Below are positions 19,001-25,026 of a stretch of DNA of 64,000 nt, in pieces. How positions within the stretch are numbered: the stretch's first letter is position 1; each line of letters begins with the position of its first letter. Made by a program: the position numbers and the translations under genes. The stretch comes from Chitinophaga sp. Cy-1792. GTDB taxonomy: Bacteria; Bacteroidota; Bacteroidia; Chitinophagales; Chitinophagaceae. The notes under the pieces were generated by a model. That model was not told the origin of the DNA. It did no database searches and worked only from the letters and a program-made list of their open reading frames with translations. The stretch covers positions 1,488,001-1,552,000 of the forward strand of contig NZ_VWWO01000001.1 of the NCBI RefSeq assembly GCF_011752935.1, given 5' to 3'.

Positions 19001-20284
19001 TTTGCAGGTGGTGCAGATGACGCGCAGTTTACTATTAGCGGTACTGAGTTGAAAACAAATGCCGTATTTGATTACGAAACGAAGAATGTCTATAATATTA
19101 AGATCAAGGTAACCGGTGGTAGTGGCTTGTCTTACACCAAAGACTTTACTATCAATGTTACAGATGTCAACGAAGCACCTACAGACATCACACTGGATAA
19201 TAACAAAATTCTGGAGAACAGTCCTGTGGGTACGGCAATAGGCAGTTTCACCGCTACAGATCCGGATGCAGGAGATACGTTTACGTGGTCATTTGCCGGA
19301 GGCGCGGACGACAGTAAGTTTACACTCGTAGGAAATAAGCTGCAGAGCAATGCGGTATTTGATTATGAAACAAAGAACAGTTACACTATTCGTATACGCG
19401 TTACAGATAGAGGCGGATTATACTTTGAGAAGAACTTTACGATTAATATACTGGATGTAAATGAACCGCCAACCATTACTAATCCGGGTAACCAGGTGGT
19501 TTGCGACGGACAGCAGGCACAGGAAATTGCGTTAAGTGGATTGAGTGCAGGTCCTGAAAAGAACCAGACGATCACCATTGTTGCCACCAGCAGTAAAGAT
19601 TTCTTTGATATGCTGACTACCAGGGATAATGGAAATGGTACCGGTGCTATTCGCTTCCAGCTGAAGAAAGGTATTTCCGGGGTAACCACGCTTACCGTGC
19701 TGGTACGTGATAATGGAGGTACTGATAACGGCGGACAAGACCAGGTGTCCATTACATTTGATCTGACAGTAAATGAACTGCCGGCAGTAACAGTTACCAG
19801 CGACAAGGGCACAACGGTGCCTGCAGGTACCATTGTGAACCTGACTGCAACAGGTGGAAGTACCTATGCATGGGGAGATGCGCCAGATGTGATCAGTGGC
19901 AGGAATTCAGCGGTGCTCACCGTTCAGCCAACTGTTACCAATACTTACCTGGTTACCGTTACTAACGTATATGGATGTACGGTTACGACAGATTTCCGTT
20001 TGGAAGTGAGTGGTAAAGTGGGTGTAGAAGCGTCCAACATCCTGACACCGAATGGAGATGGTATCAATGACAGATGGGTAGTTAAAAATATCGCGCAGTA
20101 TCCAAATAATGAAGTACGGATTTACGATCGTGCCGGAAGGTTGATTTATAATCGTAAAGGATATGCCAATGAATGGGATGGACGATTAAACGGCCATGTG
20201 CTGGCAGAAGGAACCTATTATTATCTGCTGGACCTTGGCGATGGAAAAGTTGTAAAAGGCTTCATTACGATCGTTCACCAATAG
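13010..20284 (+). CDS. giant cadherin-repeat surface adhesin, T9SS type-B cargo
   Basis: Predicted exported surface protein of 2424 residues. A signal peptide ends near VVPAHA (residue 33). Residues about 38-880 are a series of Ig-like/SwmB-like domains marked by FSEPV and FTVQLHFSEP type strands and DxxGNP turns. Residues 882-2149 are 13 cadherin-like repeats of 94-101 residues, each with ENxPxGTxVGxLxATDPD, FDYETKNSY, IRVTD and VNEAPTD elements that suit calcium-linked domains. A PKD-like region follows (about 2260-2345). The C-terminus (about 2345-2424, ILTPNGDGINDRW, VRIYDRAGRLIY, EWDGRLNG) is the gliding-motility-associated CHU_C domain, which sends proteins through T9SS without removal of a typical type-A tail. 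The next gene is PorP/SprF. Likely role: adhesion, gliding or cell contact. Confidence 0.93.
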   Translation: MQHFYACFRRKPLCISLLLLLQYFLLTVVPAHATPLARVTAPTITNVTGPTPAKSYKKGDVLSFTITFSVPVKVTGAPGSTYVQLYLGAPGKARQAVWVSSAASATQVFSYTLTDGDDFSGTVTWDNFITINAGNIFDTNTPATPIDPNGLKANFQAGATTSAAGIIIDATSPFVADAFGNPDYIHIAGAQNVASGSDVQFLVTFSEPVQNITKSGWVAAGSNALTFSSYDVVVTGIKTCVVTFHNVVNTDTKNVRTFQIQLNGPASGITDNAGNPMVTNAGSDAFYIGPGTPAAPTPIITVENNKTKVNGDFNITVTFSNTLQAFDPTKLSCTNCNATFTGTAPGGPYTYTISPQGNTGTATISLPVGAGQDAFGQNTTASNTVTVAYDKVQPTVQITPSQDAATGTFSAVLVFSKPVTTPDITKLTGTSGTVTLTQISLNDRTTYKVVFTPAAQEMDINFGVSAGASKDDYGNDNLPANVIFHFDVLAPTIISITPTTASPTNATAVTYQVKFSEKVTQPQLSDFLVMGTVTANGVMQSVVPVGGTAPATDYIVTIGSVGGDGTLNLGILGNNSIQDPSNNPLSGTANGTPVTIDHTPPTVNLSGATIFGQDPFTVQLHFSEPVVQNTGSITIANGTLGVISKVDAQNWTVTVSAVANGAVVITLNTDSWRDLAGNPLQQTAFNVNFDNTVPQPTLTKEAGYDAPFKVDIQFSTDFYPNVLDNSMFTLTNGTISSLYGSGRNWVVVVQPIAPGPVSIFMQAARVKSAAGIKNAASNVVTWTYDPGSFDVTLSTSAPDPAVNTFDVAVELTKAATTLDASMFTLVNGTVYNVTKVDDTHFTVSVKPAATGSVSVTFSANQLQDAGGRPNNISNTVTVNGVVNHPPTDINLSKDNVDENMPAGTLVGNLTATDPDAGDQFIYTLMPGYDAGFAISGNQLVTTTPFDYETKNSYNIRIKVTDKYGATFEKNFTIYINNVNEAPADILLSNNTIAEDKAAGTSVGTFSATDPENNVPLTYTLVAGVGSTDNASFIIAGDVLQSGAMFNYNTKNTYNIRVRVTDALGAYFEKTFVINVTAVNHAPTGIVLTPDYIVDHSPAYTKVGVLTAIDVDQNETFHFTILSGFDGSKFKIVTVGTDTYLELEEQAEYYQQNSYTVMIEVTDNGGAVYSQKLTIPVKQGNYPPTAILLDNTKVDEGLPVGTTVGNLSGTDPNPGDHLHFSIVASPDAGKFDITGGTTLVTNAVFDYSVKSSYDITIRATDDGGLYLEKTFTIYVNNKLHPATDIALDRDSVPENSPVGTLVGNLSATSIDPVTYTFGGGADDAQFTISGTTLLTNASFDYETKKTYQIKITATNTSGLTFTKDFTIKVTNVNENPTDISLDHDTVEEQQAAGAVVGNLSTTDPDTNDTFTYTIQAGPDAANFAIDGNVLKTAAVLDFRTKATYTITIRSTDAGGLYTEKSFTIHVSEKNLPPDGLELSNTRIDEGLPLTTVVGTIIGHDPNTVNILHYSIVPVDDYSYFSVNGDKLITMLPMDYSVKSQFHITLTVMDQFGLSFQKQFTITVNNKYHGPSGIQLSKDSIPENSAIGTLVGNLSANSVDAASTLVYSFGGGADDASFTINGTALNSNTALDFETKNTYNIKIKVTDTSGLSSTQDFVIRVTDVNEAPTSLALSNNKIDELLPLGSTVGTLSATDPDAGDTFTYTIVGGADANSFKIVNNVLQTNAVLNYQQQQTYEVRIRVTDRGGLYFEQTFTIQLLPVNQAPTDVQLSNTQVEDQSPANTVVGKLTATDPDANETFTYTLSGTDAGKFKVVLSGSDYYLQTVSAVDMQQQSSYSITITVTDRGGLTYGKPFTITVKEKNVAPTDIQLSKKSVDEQLPAGTTVGTITGTDPNTNDQLSFSLLAGGDNNSFAINGTTLVTNAVFDFSVKSQYVITIRATDLGGLTYEKQFTITVNNTGHPPTAIALSNNSVAENSAVGTLVGNLSATSVDPVNSLVYSFAGGADDAQFTISGTELKTNAVFDYETKNVYNIKIKVTGGSGLSYTKDFTINVTDVNEAPTDITLDNNKILENSPVGTAIGSFTATDPDAGDTFTWSFAGGADDSKFTLVGNKLQSNAVFDYETKNSYTIRIRVTDRGGLYFEKNFTINILDVNEPPTITNPGNQVVCDGQQAQEIALSGLSAGPEKNQTITIVATSSKDFFDMLTTRDNGNGTGAIRFQLKKGISGVTTLTVLVRDNGGTDNGGQDQVSITFDLTVNELPAVTVTSDKGTTVPAGTIVNLTATGGSTYAWGDAPDVISGRNSAVLTVQPTVTNTYLVTVTNVYGCTVTTDFRLEVSGKVGVEASNILTPNGDGINDRWVVKNIAQYPNNEVRIYDRAGRLIYNRKGYANEWDGRLNGHVLAEGTYYYLLDLGDGKVVKGFITIVHQ
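15653..19456 (+). repeat. array of 13 cadherin-like repeats with higher-order order
   Basis: Repeat starts (at the VN/NxPPT linker) fall at 15653, 15941, 16241, 16544, 16838, 17120, 17411, 17702, 17993, 18284, 18584, 18878 and 19166. Unit lengths run from 282 to 303 bp. By diagnostic residues the repeats fall into four classes in the order D D A B C D B C D A B C D. Class A has QQNSY/QQSSY, class B has DYSVKS or DFSVKS, class C has a GGADDAxF strand preceded by ATS/ANS, and class D has DPDAGDTFTYT-type strands. The order shows block duplication of an ABCD unit with one loss of A. Confidence 0.8.
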
Positions 20285-20288
20285 TAAA

Positions 20289-21224
20289 ATGAAAAAGATG
20301 TTCGTTAAAATTAAATCAATAGGAATACTGGTTGCTGGTCTGATTGCCGCAACCTTACAGATACAGCAAGTGAAGGCGCAGGACTGGTCTAAGAGCAGTG
20401 CTCCTCTGCAACCTCTTACCAGTCAATATTTCCAGAATCAGTACCTTGCCAACCCCGCAATGGCAGGTATTGATACCGGATTACATCTCAATGTGGCCTA
20501 TCGTGGCCAATGGTCTGATGTGCCAGGGACGCCGGTAACGAAGGCTGCTACTGCCGATTATTATGTAGGAAGCAGGGTGGGCGCCGGTTTGACAGTATTT
20601 AATGACAAAGCCGGATTAATAAACCGTACCAAGGTTGGACTCACCTATGCCTATCATTTGCCGTTGAATGCAGCGGGGAAAGACAAACTGCATTTTGGCT
20701 TGTCTGTAGGGATAAATGCACAGCGTCTGGATAAATCTGCCATCATTGGTGAACAAAATGATCCGACAATTAATGCATTTAATCGCAGAGATGATTATTT
20801 TGAGGTCGATTACGGCATGGCCTATACGAATGATAAGTGGACCATTCAGGCGGCTTTTCCCAATTTGATGAATACGCTGCGTAAGGACGAGAACAAGACC
20901 GTAGACGCTACAACCTTTTATGGTGCGGTGTCTTATAAGATTAATGTCAGCGAATCTGTTCCATATGTAGAGCCTAAGGTATGTTACCGTGGCGTTCGTG
21001 GATATGATGCTTTGGTGGATATAGGCGCTAATGTAGTTTTCCTGCAGCAATATCTGAATGTATTCGGGTTGTACCATACCAGTAACAACTTTACCGTGGG
21101 TGCTGGCTTCAATTACCGTTCCATCGCGGGTTTCCAGGTGATGTATACCACCCAGACGGCCGGTTTGAAAAATTATACCAGTGGCGCACTGGAGGTGGGA
21201 CTAGTGGTACACCTGTTCAAGTAA
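20289..21224 (+). CDS. PorP/SprF family T9SS outer-membrane protein
   Basis: Outer-membrane barrel of 311 residues with a signal peptide ending near VKAQDW (residue 31). The hallmark opening QYFQNQYLANPAMAGIDTGLHLN and the later YRGQWSDVPGTPVTKAATAD are diagnostic of the PorP/SprF family. The last residues are VGLVVHLFK. The start lies 4 bp after the adhesin stop, so the two genes form one unit. Members next to large CHU_C-domain proteins (as SprF is to SprB) are needed for surface delivery or anchoring of that specific cargo. This gene is therefore best read as the dedicated partner of the adhesin rather than as the core PorP. A strong terminator follows. Confidence 0.92.
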   Translation: MKKMFVKIKSIGILVAGLIAATLQIQQVKAQDWSKSSAPLQPLTSQYFQNQYLANPAMAGIDTGLHLNVAYRGQWSDVPGTPVTKAATADYYVGSRVGAGLTVFNDKAGLINRTKVGLTYAYHLPLNAAGKDKLHFGLSVGINAQRLDKSAIIGEQNDPTINAFNRRDDYFEVDYGMAYTNDKWTIQAAFPNLMNTLRKDENKTVDATTFYGAVSYKINVSESVPYVEPKVCYRGVRGYDALVDIGANVVFLQQYLNVFGLYHTSNNFTVGAGFNYRSIAGFQVMYTTQTAGLKNYTSGALEVGLVVHLFK

Positions 21225-21253
21225 ATAACTATCAGCACTGAAAACCCATGTTT

Positions 21254-21287
21254 AGCAGTCTCTAATGAATAGAGACTGCTTTTTTTT
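21254..21287 (+). terminator. intrinsic terminator after the adhesin-PorP unit
   Basis: AGCAGTCTCTA (21254-21264) pairs perfectly with TAGAGACTGCT (21270-21280) around a 5-nt loop. The stem runs into eight T residues (21280-21287). It lies 30 bp after the PorP/SprF stop. The rest of 21288-21518 is AT-rich, with a motif TTAGTTCAATTGTAC near 21469-21483 discussed under the XRE module. Confidence 0.88.
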
Positions 21288-21518
21288 AGGGTTTTCAGGG
21301 GATATGGCTGATAGCGTCGCAATATTTTTTCAATACCACAAAAATGACTTTGAGATAAGCAAGGCGATCACTTTGAGACTGTTTTTAAAAATGTAAAAAT
21401 AGCTCTTAATGAAAAACAGCCTTTATGTAATTGAATATCAAATTAATACATAACTAGCATTGTTGTATTAGTTCAATTGTACGAGTAGTTGCGTGTTTGT
21501 TTTACTTATTTTTCCTGA

Positions 21519-21788
21519 ATGAAGAAGATAAAGCGTTATGATCCTGATACTACCCCAGCAATAATCTGTGAAAATATAAAGCGCCTCAGACTTGCCAATG
21601 ACTGGACACAAGCTGAGTTATCAGATAAAAGTGATATTAGTGAGTCCTATATTACCAAAATAGAGCGGAAGATTAAGAACCTTCAGTCATCTACTGTAGC
21701 TGCTTTTGCGGAAGCTTTTGACGTTCCGGTGGATGTATTGTATACAAAATATCATCCCAAAAACGAGGAACAATCACCATCCAATTAA
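21519..21788 (+). CDS. XRE-family HTH regulator, copy 1
   Basis: DNA-binding protein of 89 residues. The helix-turn-helix lies at about 18-70: ENIKRLRLANDWTQAELSDKS is helices 1-2, and SESYITKIERKIKNLQSSTV contains the recognition helix and the conserved I-E-R turn. There is no additional domain beyond a short polar tail. It overlaps by 4 bp at the 3' end with a minus-strand 76-residue gene. The same arrangement, an XRE gene facing a paralogous small gene, recurs immediately downstream. It probably represses its own or its partner's promoter (inference from the family). Confidence 0.88.
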   Translation: MKKIKRYDPDTTPAIICENIKRLRLANDWTQAELSDKSDISESYITKIERKIKNLQSSTVAAFAEAFDVPVDVLYTKYHPKNEEQSPSN

Positions 21789-22015
21789 TTTTCTATACAG
21801 GAGATAAAGTACGACACTGGCTGACTTCCTTGTTGTTCATTCACGCGTTTCAGTTCTCCTTCAACGTAAATGCTATCATTATAGCCTTCCTTAGGCATAT
21901 AGGCCGGATTTATCCGTAAGTTAACAGTCACCAGGGTAACTGCATCCTGTTGGATGGCGGTTAACTCCTCCACTAATTTTTTCACCAGCTTCGGAATAAT
22001 CTCGTGTTTTTTCAT
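21785..22015 (-). CDS. small protein of the XRE module, copy 1 (76 aa)
   Basis: A small protein of 76 residues from the ATG at 22015; an in-frame TTG at 22033 would add six residues. It starts MKKHEIIPKLVKKLVEEL and ends SYFISCIEN. The pattern is an N-terminal amphipathic helix followed by beta-like segments (VTLVTVNLRI, YNDSIYVEGELKRV). It aligns without gaps over all 76 residues to the minus-strand gene at 22464, with 20 identities by my count, including V-E-x-L, the central P-x-x-G, D/E-G and the C-terminal Y-x-x-x-C-x-E. I know no family. Its stop overlaps the XRE stop, so the pair is convergent. Function unknown. Confidence 0.65.
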   Translation of the reverse strand: MKKHEIIPKLVKKLVEELTAIQQDAVTLVTVNLRINPAYMPKEGYNDSIYVEGELKRVNEQQGSQPVSYFISCIEN

Positions 22016-22033
22016 TGACAATAGTTTTAACAA

Positions 22034-22206
22034 ATTGTAGAGCTTCTTATACTAAAAAAATTAGTATTTTTGTATAGTAGCTTATATCCCGAGTATAAAA
22101 TTGTTAATCTATTTTTAGGTTAGATATCCTCATTATCATTCTGTAATACATGTTATTACATGTATAGTAGATTAAAACTAGTATTGTAGTACTGGTATTA
22201 TCATAA
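22034..22206. promoter_or_regulatory. palindrome-rich spacer between the two XRE modules
   Basis: This AT-rich spacer holds several symmetrical elements. TACTAA, AAAAA-rich spacer, TTAGTA lie near 22050-22066. TACATG, 6 nt, CATGTA lie near 22148-22165. A near direct repeat ACTAGTATTG / ACTGGTATTA lies at about 22178-22201. A TAnnTTTG match (TATTTTTG, 22065-22072) points toward the second XRE gene, although no TTG sits at the right distance upstream. Such symmetry suits autoregulation by XRE dimers. It separates divergent genes: the small gene on the minus strand and XRE copy 2 on the plus strand. Confidence 0.5.
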
Positions 22207-22230
22207 TTGCAGGTGGTAATTTCCGTGCAG

Positions 22231-22449
22231 ATGGAGAAAAACGAACATATAAAAAAGTCCTTCGGTGCCAACTTGAAACGAATCAGGAAAGAGAAGGAAA
22301 TGACGCAGGTTGCTGTTGCCTTTGAGGCGGAACTTGAGCCAAGTTATATGACGCGCCTGGAAAATGGCAAGGCAGACCCTTCCCTGAGCACCATTATGGC
22401 GCTGGCCGGTGCCCTGGAAGTTGACCCATGTGAATTAATTACTTTTTAA
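22231..22449 (+). CDS. XRE-family HTH regulator, copy 2
   Basis: DNA-binding protein of 72 residues starting at the ATG at 22231. In-frame GTG codons at 22213 and 22225 and a TTG at 22207 are alternatives, and AGGTGG at 22211-22216 would be well spaced for GTG 22225. The HTH fills the chain: SFGANLKRIRKEKEMTQVAVA then EPSYMTRLENGKADPSLSTI, with the conserved L-E-N-G turn. It is shorter than copy 1 and ends right after the fifth helix (CELITF). A small paralogous minus-strand gene faces it 14 bp downstream. It is probably an autoregulatory repressor. Confidence 0.85.
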   Translation: MEKNEHIKKSFGANLKRIRKEKEMTQVAVAFEAELEPSYMTRLENGKADPSLSTIMALAGALEVDPCELITF

Positions 22450-22463
22450 GTTTTACCTGCTGA

Positions 22464-22727
22464 TTATTTTTCGTAACAGATTACTGCATACCGCATCGGA
22501 TGCTCCATTTCCATAGTATTTATTTTTTTTCGGTTACCATCTATCATCATTGTTTTAATGTGCCCTTTTAATGGTAAAAGGGCGGTGTCAACAGTTAATC
22601 CAATCGTCATTTCGCTTACCATATCTGCATCTATCTTAATTAAATTCTCAACAAAGCGTTCTACTACATCCAAAACCTGCTCATTTTGTTCCATGGGGGG
22701 ATGAAATTTTAAGTGAATATAAGCCAT
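22464..22727 (-). CDS. small protein of the XRE module, copy 2
   Basis: A protein of 87 residues from the ATG at 22727, or 76 residues from an internal ATG at 22694. The shorter form aligns end to end with the copy at 21785-22015 and may be the true product. It shows the same plan: an amphipathic N-terminal helix (VLDVVERFVENLIKI), a beta-like segment (MTIGLTVDTALLPLKG), and the ending M-R-Y-A-V-I-C-Y-E-K with the shared Y-x-x-x-C-x-E. No signal peptide or membrane segment is present. It is convergent with XRE copy 2. Upstream, a motif CTAGTTCAATGGT (around 22752-22764) resembles one in front of XRE copy 1. Function unknown. Confidence 0.62.
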   Translation of the reverse strand: MAYIHLKFHPPMEQNEQVLDVVERFVENLIKIDADMVSEMTIGLTVDTALLPLKGHIKTMMIDGNRKKINTMEMEHPMRYAVICYEK

Positions 22728-22854
22728 TTAAATATATCATACAACTGTACTAGTTCAATGGTGCTTATTTTTCGATAAAATCATACTCATCATGATAATA
22801 TGGTGATCATTCTGAGAATATGATTTTTTGAATAAAAACGTGGAAAGTCAATAG

Positions 22855-22887
22855 CAGCAAAGGGGAAGGATGTTATCCCCTTTGCTG
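22855..22887. other. 11-bp stem-loop with adjacent A-run
   Basis: CAGCAAAGGGG (22855-22865) pairs with CCCCTTTGCTG (22877-22887) around an 11-nt loop, followed on the plus strand by nine A. It lies just past the stop of the minus-strand gene ending at 22898, with the U-run on the wrong side for a normal terminator in that direction. It may work as a 3'-end structure. The rest of 22728-22854 shows nothing beyond the operator-like motif. Confidence 0.4.
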
Positions 22888-22897
22888 AAAAAAAAAT

Positions 22898-23098
22898 TTA
22901 CTCAAATTCTGGAAAATTTTGCCGGAGCCGGAGTGTAGATACCAGAAAATAGACGCTAGCCAGGATCATCAGGAATATTCCTCCGAGTCCCAACTTAAAA
23001 AAGGTCTTGATATCTATCAGGGAATTGGCGCTCGCAATAAACGAGCAAACGGCAATAATTACACCGAGGGTTGCGACAATGATTGCTAACTTTTTCAT
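22898..23098 (-). CDS. small membrane protein, two TM segments
   Basis: A protein of 66 residues from the ATG at 23098 (MKKLAIIVATLGVIIAVCSF). It has two hydrophobic segments, about 4-24 and 33-52 (LGLGGIFLMILASVYFLVS), separated by a short polar loop. It ends in a basic/acidic tail (LRLRQNFPEFE). No family is recognised. An inverted repeat (GATATAAC, 6 nt, GTTATATC, 23127-23148) lies 29 bp upstream. It is downstream of the CvfB-like gene on the same strand, with a 115-bp gap, so it may be transcribed alone. Confidence 0.6.
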   Translation of the reverse strand: MKKLAIIVATLGVIIAVCSFIASANSLIDIKTFFKLGLGGIFLMILASVYFLVSTLRLRQNFPEFE

Positions 23099-23126
23099 TC
23101 TCAATATGGTTAGGATAGTAAAAAAT

Positions 23127-23148
23127 GATATAACTATTCTGTTATATC
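23127..23148. repeat. 8-bp inverted repeat between cvfB-like and small membrane genes
   Basis: GATATAAC at 23127-23134 and GTTATATC at 23141-23148 are perfect reverse complements with a 6-nt spacer. The sequence is too AT-rich for a strong terminator. It could be an operator for the minus-strand gene starting at 23098. Confidence 0.4.
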
Positions 23149-23213
23149 TATAGGTTTTTCGATGTATGAAATTACGGTTTATCCGCCTAATTTTCTAGTG
23201 CCTCCCCAATATT

Positions 23214-24044
23214 TTATTCTTCAACTGCTTTTATACCAGTTTGTGTGAAGATGATCTTATGTTGTTTATATAAACTACCGGTTGTCATCTTAAAGGTTTT
23301 CTTACTCATGCCAAAAAACGCCTGGATCTCTTCAGGAGTGGACTTATCGTGGTAAGGCAGGTAGCCGTTATTTTCCCGGAGCAAACGCAGGATTTTCTCA
23401 CCTTCGTCCTCTACACGCTTATATCCTGGCTGTCCCAGTGCTACGTCGATCTTATCGCCTTTTACACTTTTGATAAACCCTTTCAGCTTGTCGCCAATAT
23501 CCACGGTACGGAAAATATCGCTGAAATGCAGGATACCGGTATGTTTATTATTGATAATCACCACAAAACCGATTTCTGTACGGCGATAGATGATGATATC
23601 AATCGGGTCTTTTTCTTTGAGTTCGATGTTTTCGTTGCTGAGGGTCGACTCAATACGCTCGGTGGCGGCTACACGGCCGGTCATCTCATCCAGGTAAATC
23701 CTTACCAGGTATTCCTGGCCGGCTACCATTTTACTGAGCTGCTGGCTGGTAGGCACGAATATATCTTTCATCAGTCCCCAGTTGAGGAACGCGCCCTGGT
23801 GAGTAGTGCTCACTGCCTTGAGGTTAACGATATCACCAACTACGCCGAAAGGTTTCTGGGTAGTGGCGATCAGCCTGTTTTCGGAATCATGGTAGATAAA
23901 TACCTTCAGCTCATCACCTACTTTGGTACCTGCAGGCACAAAGCGTGTAGGCAACAGGATCTCCTGGTCTATCGCTTCCATGTATACACCAAAATCAGCC
24001 TTTTTCTTAACACGCAGCAAATTGAATTCACCTACTCTTATCAT
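23214..24044 (-). CDS. S1-domain RNA-binding protein, CvfB family
   Basis: Cytoplasmic protein of 276 residues. It contains S1-like beta-barrel domains (KTKADFGVYM-type first strand at about 9-60; RRTEIGFVVIINNKHTGILHFSDIFRTVDIGDKLKGFIKSV at about 148-195) and a C-terminal winged-helix segment (TPEEIQAFFGMSKKTFKMTTGSLYKQHKI, about 238-266). The last of these is the hallmark of CvfB/YitL proteins. The family binds RNA and affects virulence-factor expression in Staphylococcus; its role in Bacteroidota is not established. The gene is transcribed divergently from the TSUP transporter, with which it shares a short AT-rich intergenic region. Confidence 0.85.
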   Translation of the reverse strand: MIRVGEFNLLRVKKKADFGVYMEAIDQEILLPTRFVPAGTKVGDELKVFIYHDSENRLIATTQKPFGVVGDIVNLKAVSTTHQGAFLNWGLMKDIFVPTSQQLSKMVAGQEYLVRIYLDEMTGRVAATERIESTLSNENIELKEKDPIDIIIYRRTEIGFVVIINNKHTGILHFSDIFRTVDIGDKLKGFIKSVKGDKIDVALGQPGYKRVEDEGEKILRLLRENNGYLPYHDKSTPEEIQAFFGMSKKTFKMTTGSLYKQHKIIFTQTGIKAVEE

Positions 24045-24088
24045 AATATTTGTTAGTTAGCGGGTGCAAGTTACTTATAGATTACCGG

Positions 24089-24118
24089 ATTGCGAGAATC
24101 ATATTCTACTTACTTTTG
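24089..24118 (+). promoter_or_regulatory. Bacteroidota-type promoter for the TSUP gene
   Basis: TACTTTTG at 24111-24118 matches the Bacteroidota -7 consensus TAnnTTTG. A TTG (-33 element) lies at 24090-24092, 18 nt before it, which is within the expected spacing. The predicted transcript starts about 60 nt before the ATG at 24186. This argues against any translation start upstream of 24119. Confidence 0.7.
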
Positions 24119-24185
24119 TAACAATCAGATAAAAATCTGGTTTAGATACCTGAAAATTCCAACAAATACCAACCAAACCATTCTT

Positions 24186-25022
24186 ATGACGATTTTATCA
24201 TTTACCCTAATCCTGCTGATAGGGGCATTCCTCGCGGGGATGCTGGGGTCACTCACCGGCCTGGGAGGCGGTGTTGTCATCATTCCTTTGCTAACCCTCG
24301 TTTTTCACACTGATATCCGTTATGCTATCGGAACTGCACTGATCGCGGCCATCGCTACTTCTTCGGGCTCTGCATCTGCCTATGTTAAAGAAGGTATTAC
24401 CAATATCCGGCTGGGGATGTTCCTGGAAATTGCCACTACTACCGGAGCGGTAATAGGCGCGCTCATAGCCGTATTTATGCCTACGAGTATCGTGGCCATT
24501 ATATTCGGCCTGGTGCTGATATTTTCAGCAGTAATGTCCTTTAAACCTAAAAAGGAGTTCGTAACGGATAAGGATACAAGCGAGCTGGCCAGGAAACTGC
24601 GCCTCAACGGTTCCTATCCCACCCCGACAGGTCCCGTGCCCTACACGGTGCACCGGGTGGCCGGCGGCTATTTTATGATGATGTTTGCCGGTGTGATGTC
24701 CGGATTGCTCGGCATCGGTAGCGGCGCTTTAAAGGTGCTGGCCATGGATAACATCATGCGCATCCCATTTAAGGTATCTACCACTACCAGCAACTTTATG
24801 ATCGGGGTAACAGCCGCAGCCAGCGCAGTGGTTTACCTCCAACGCGGCTATATCTCCCCGGGCCTTTGCCTGCCGGTGGTAATAGGTGTGCTGGCAGGAG
24901 CCTTCGGTGGCTCTAAATTACTGGTACGCGCCAATGTGAAGAAACTTCGTTTAGTCTTTAGCGTAGTGATCTCCCTGCTCGCCATCCAGATGATTTACAA
25001 TGGTTTCACCGGAAAACTCTGA
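24186..25022 (+). CDS. TSUP-family (TauE/SafE) membrane transporter
   Basis: Inner-membrane protein of 278 residues with about eight hydrophobic segments. The start at 24186 (MTILSFTLILLIGAF) is chosen because a promoter lies further upstream at 24089-24118 and an in-frame TTG at 24090 would overlap it. The two family repeats are visible as GMLGSLTGLGGGVVIIPLLTL (first half) and GVMSGLLGIGSGALKVLAMD (second half). TSUP proteins export or import sulfite, sulfonates or related anions; the substrate here is not decidable. The next gene, DUF1634, starts 4 bp after this stop, a conserved partnership in many bacteria and archaea. Confidence 0.9.
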   Translation: MTILSFTLILLIGAFLAGMLGSLTGLGGGVVIIPLLTLVFHTDIRYAIGTALIAAIATSSGSASAYVKEGITNIRLGMFLEIATTTGAVIGALIAVFMPTSIVAIIFGLVLIFSAVMSFKPKKEFVTDKDTSELARKLRLNGSYPTPTGPVPYTVHRVAGGYFMMMFAGVMSGLLGIGSGALKVLAMDNIMRIPFKVSTTTSNFMIGVTAAASAVVYLQRGYISPGLCLPVVIGVLAGAFGGSKLLVRANVKKLRLVFSVVISLLAIQMIYNGFTGKL

Positions 25023-25026
25023 TCGC

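Noticed and set aside
15653..19456. Repeat array as a CRISPR or satellite-like element
   Set aside because: The repeats are about 97 codons long, stay in frame and encode cadherin-like domains. There are no short identical repeats with unique spacers.
24090..24185. N-terminal extension of the TSUP protein from a TTG at 24090
   Set aside because: The extension is polar, unlike a membrane-protein start, and overlaps a good -33/-7 promoter. The ATG at 24186 begins directly with a hydrophobic helix.
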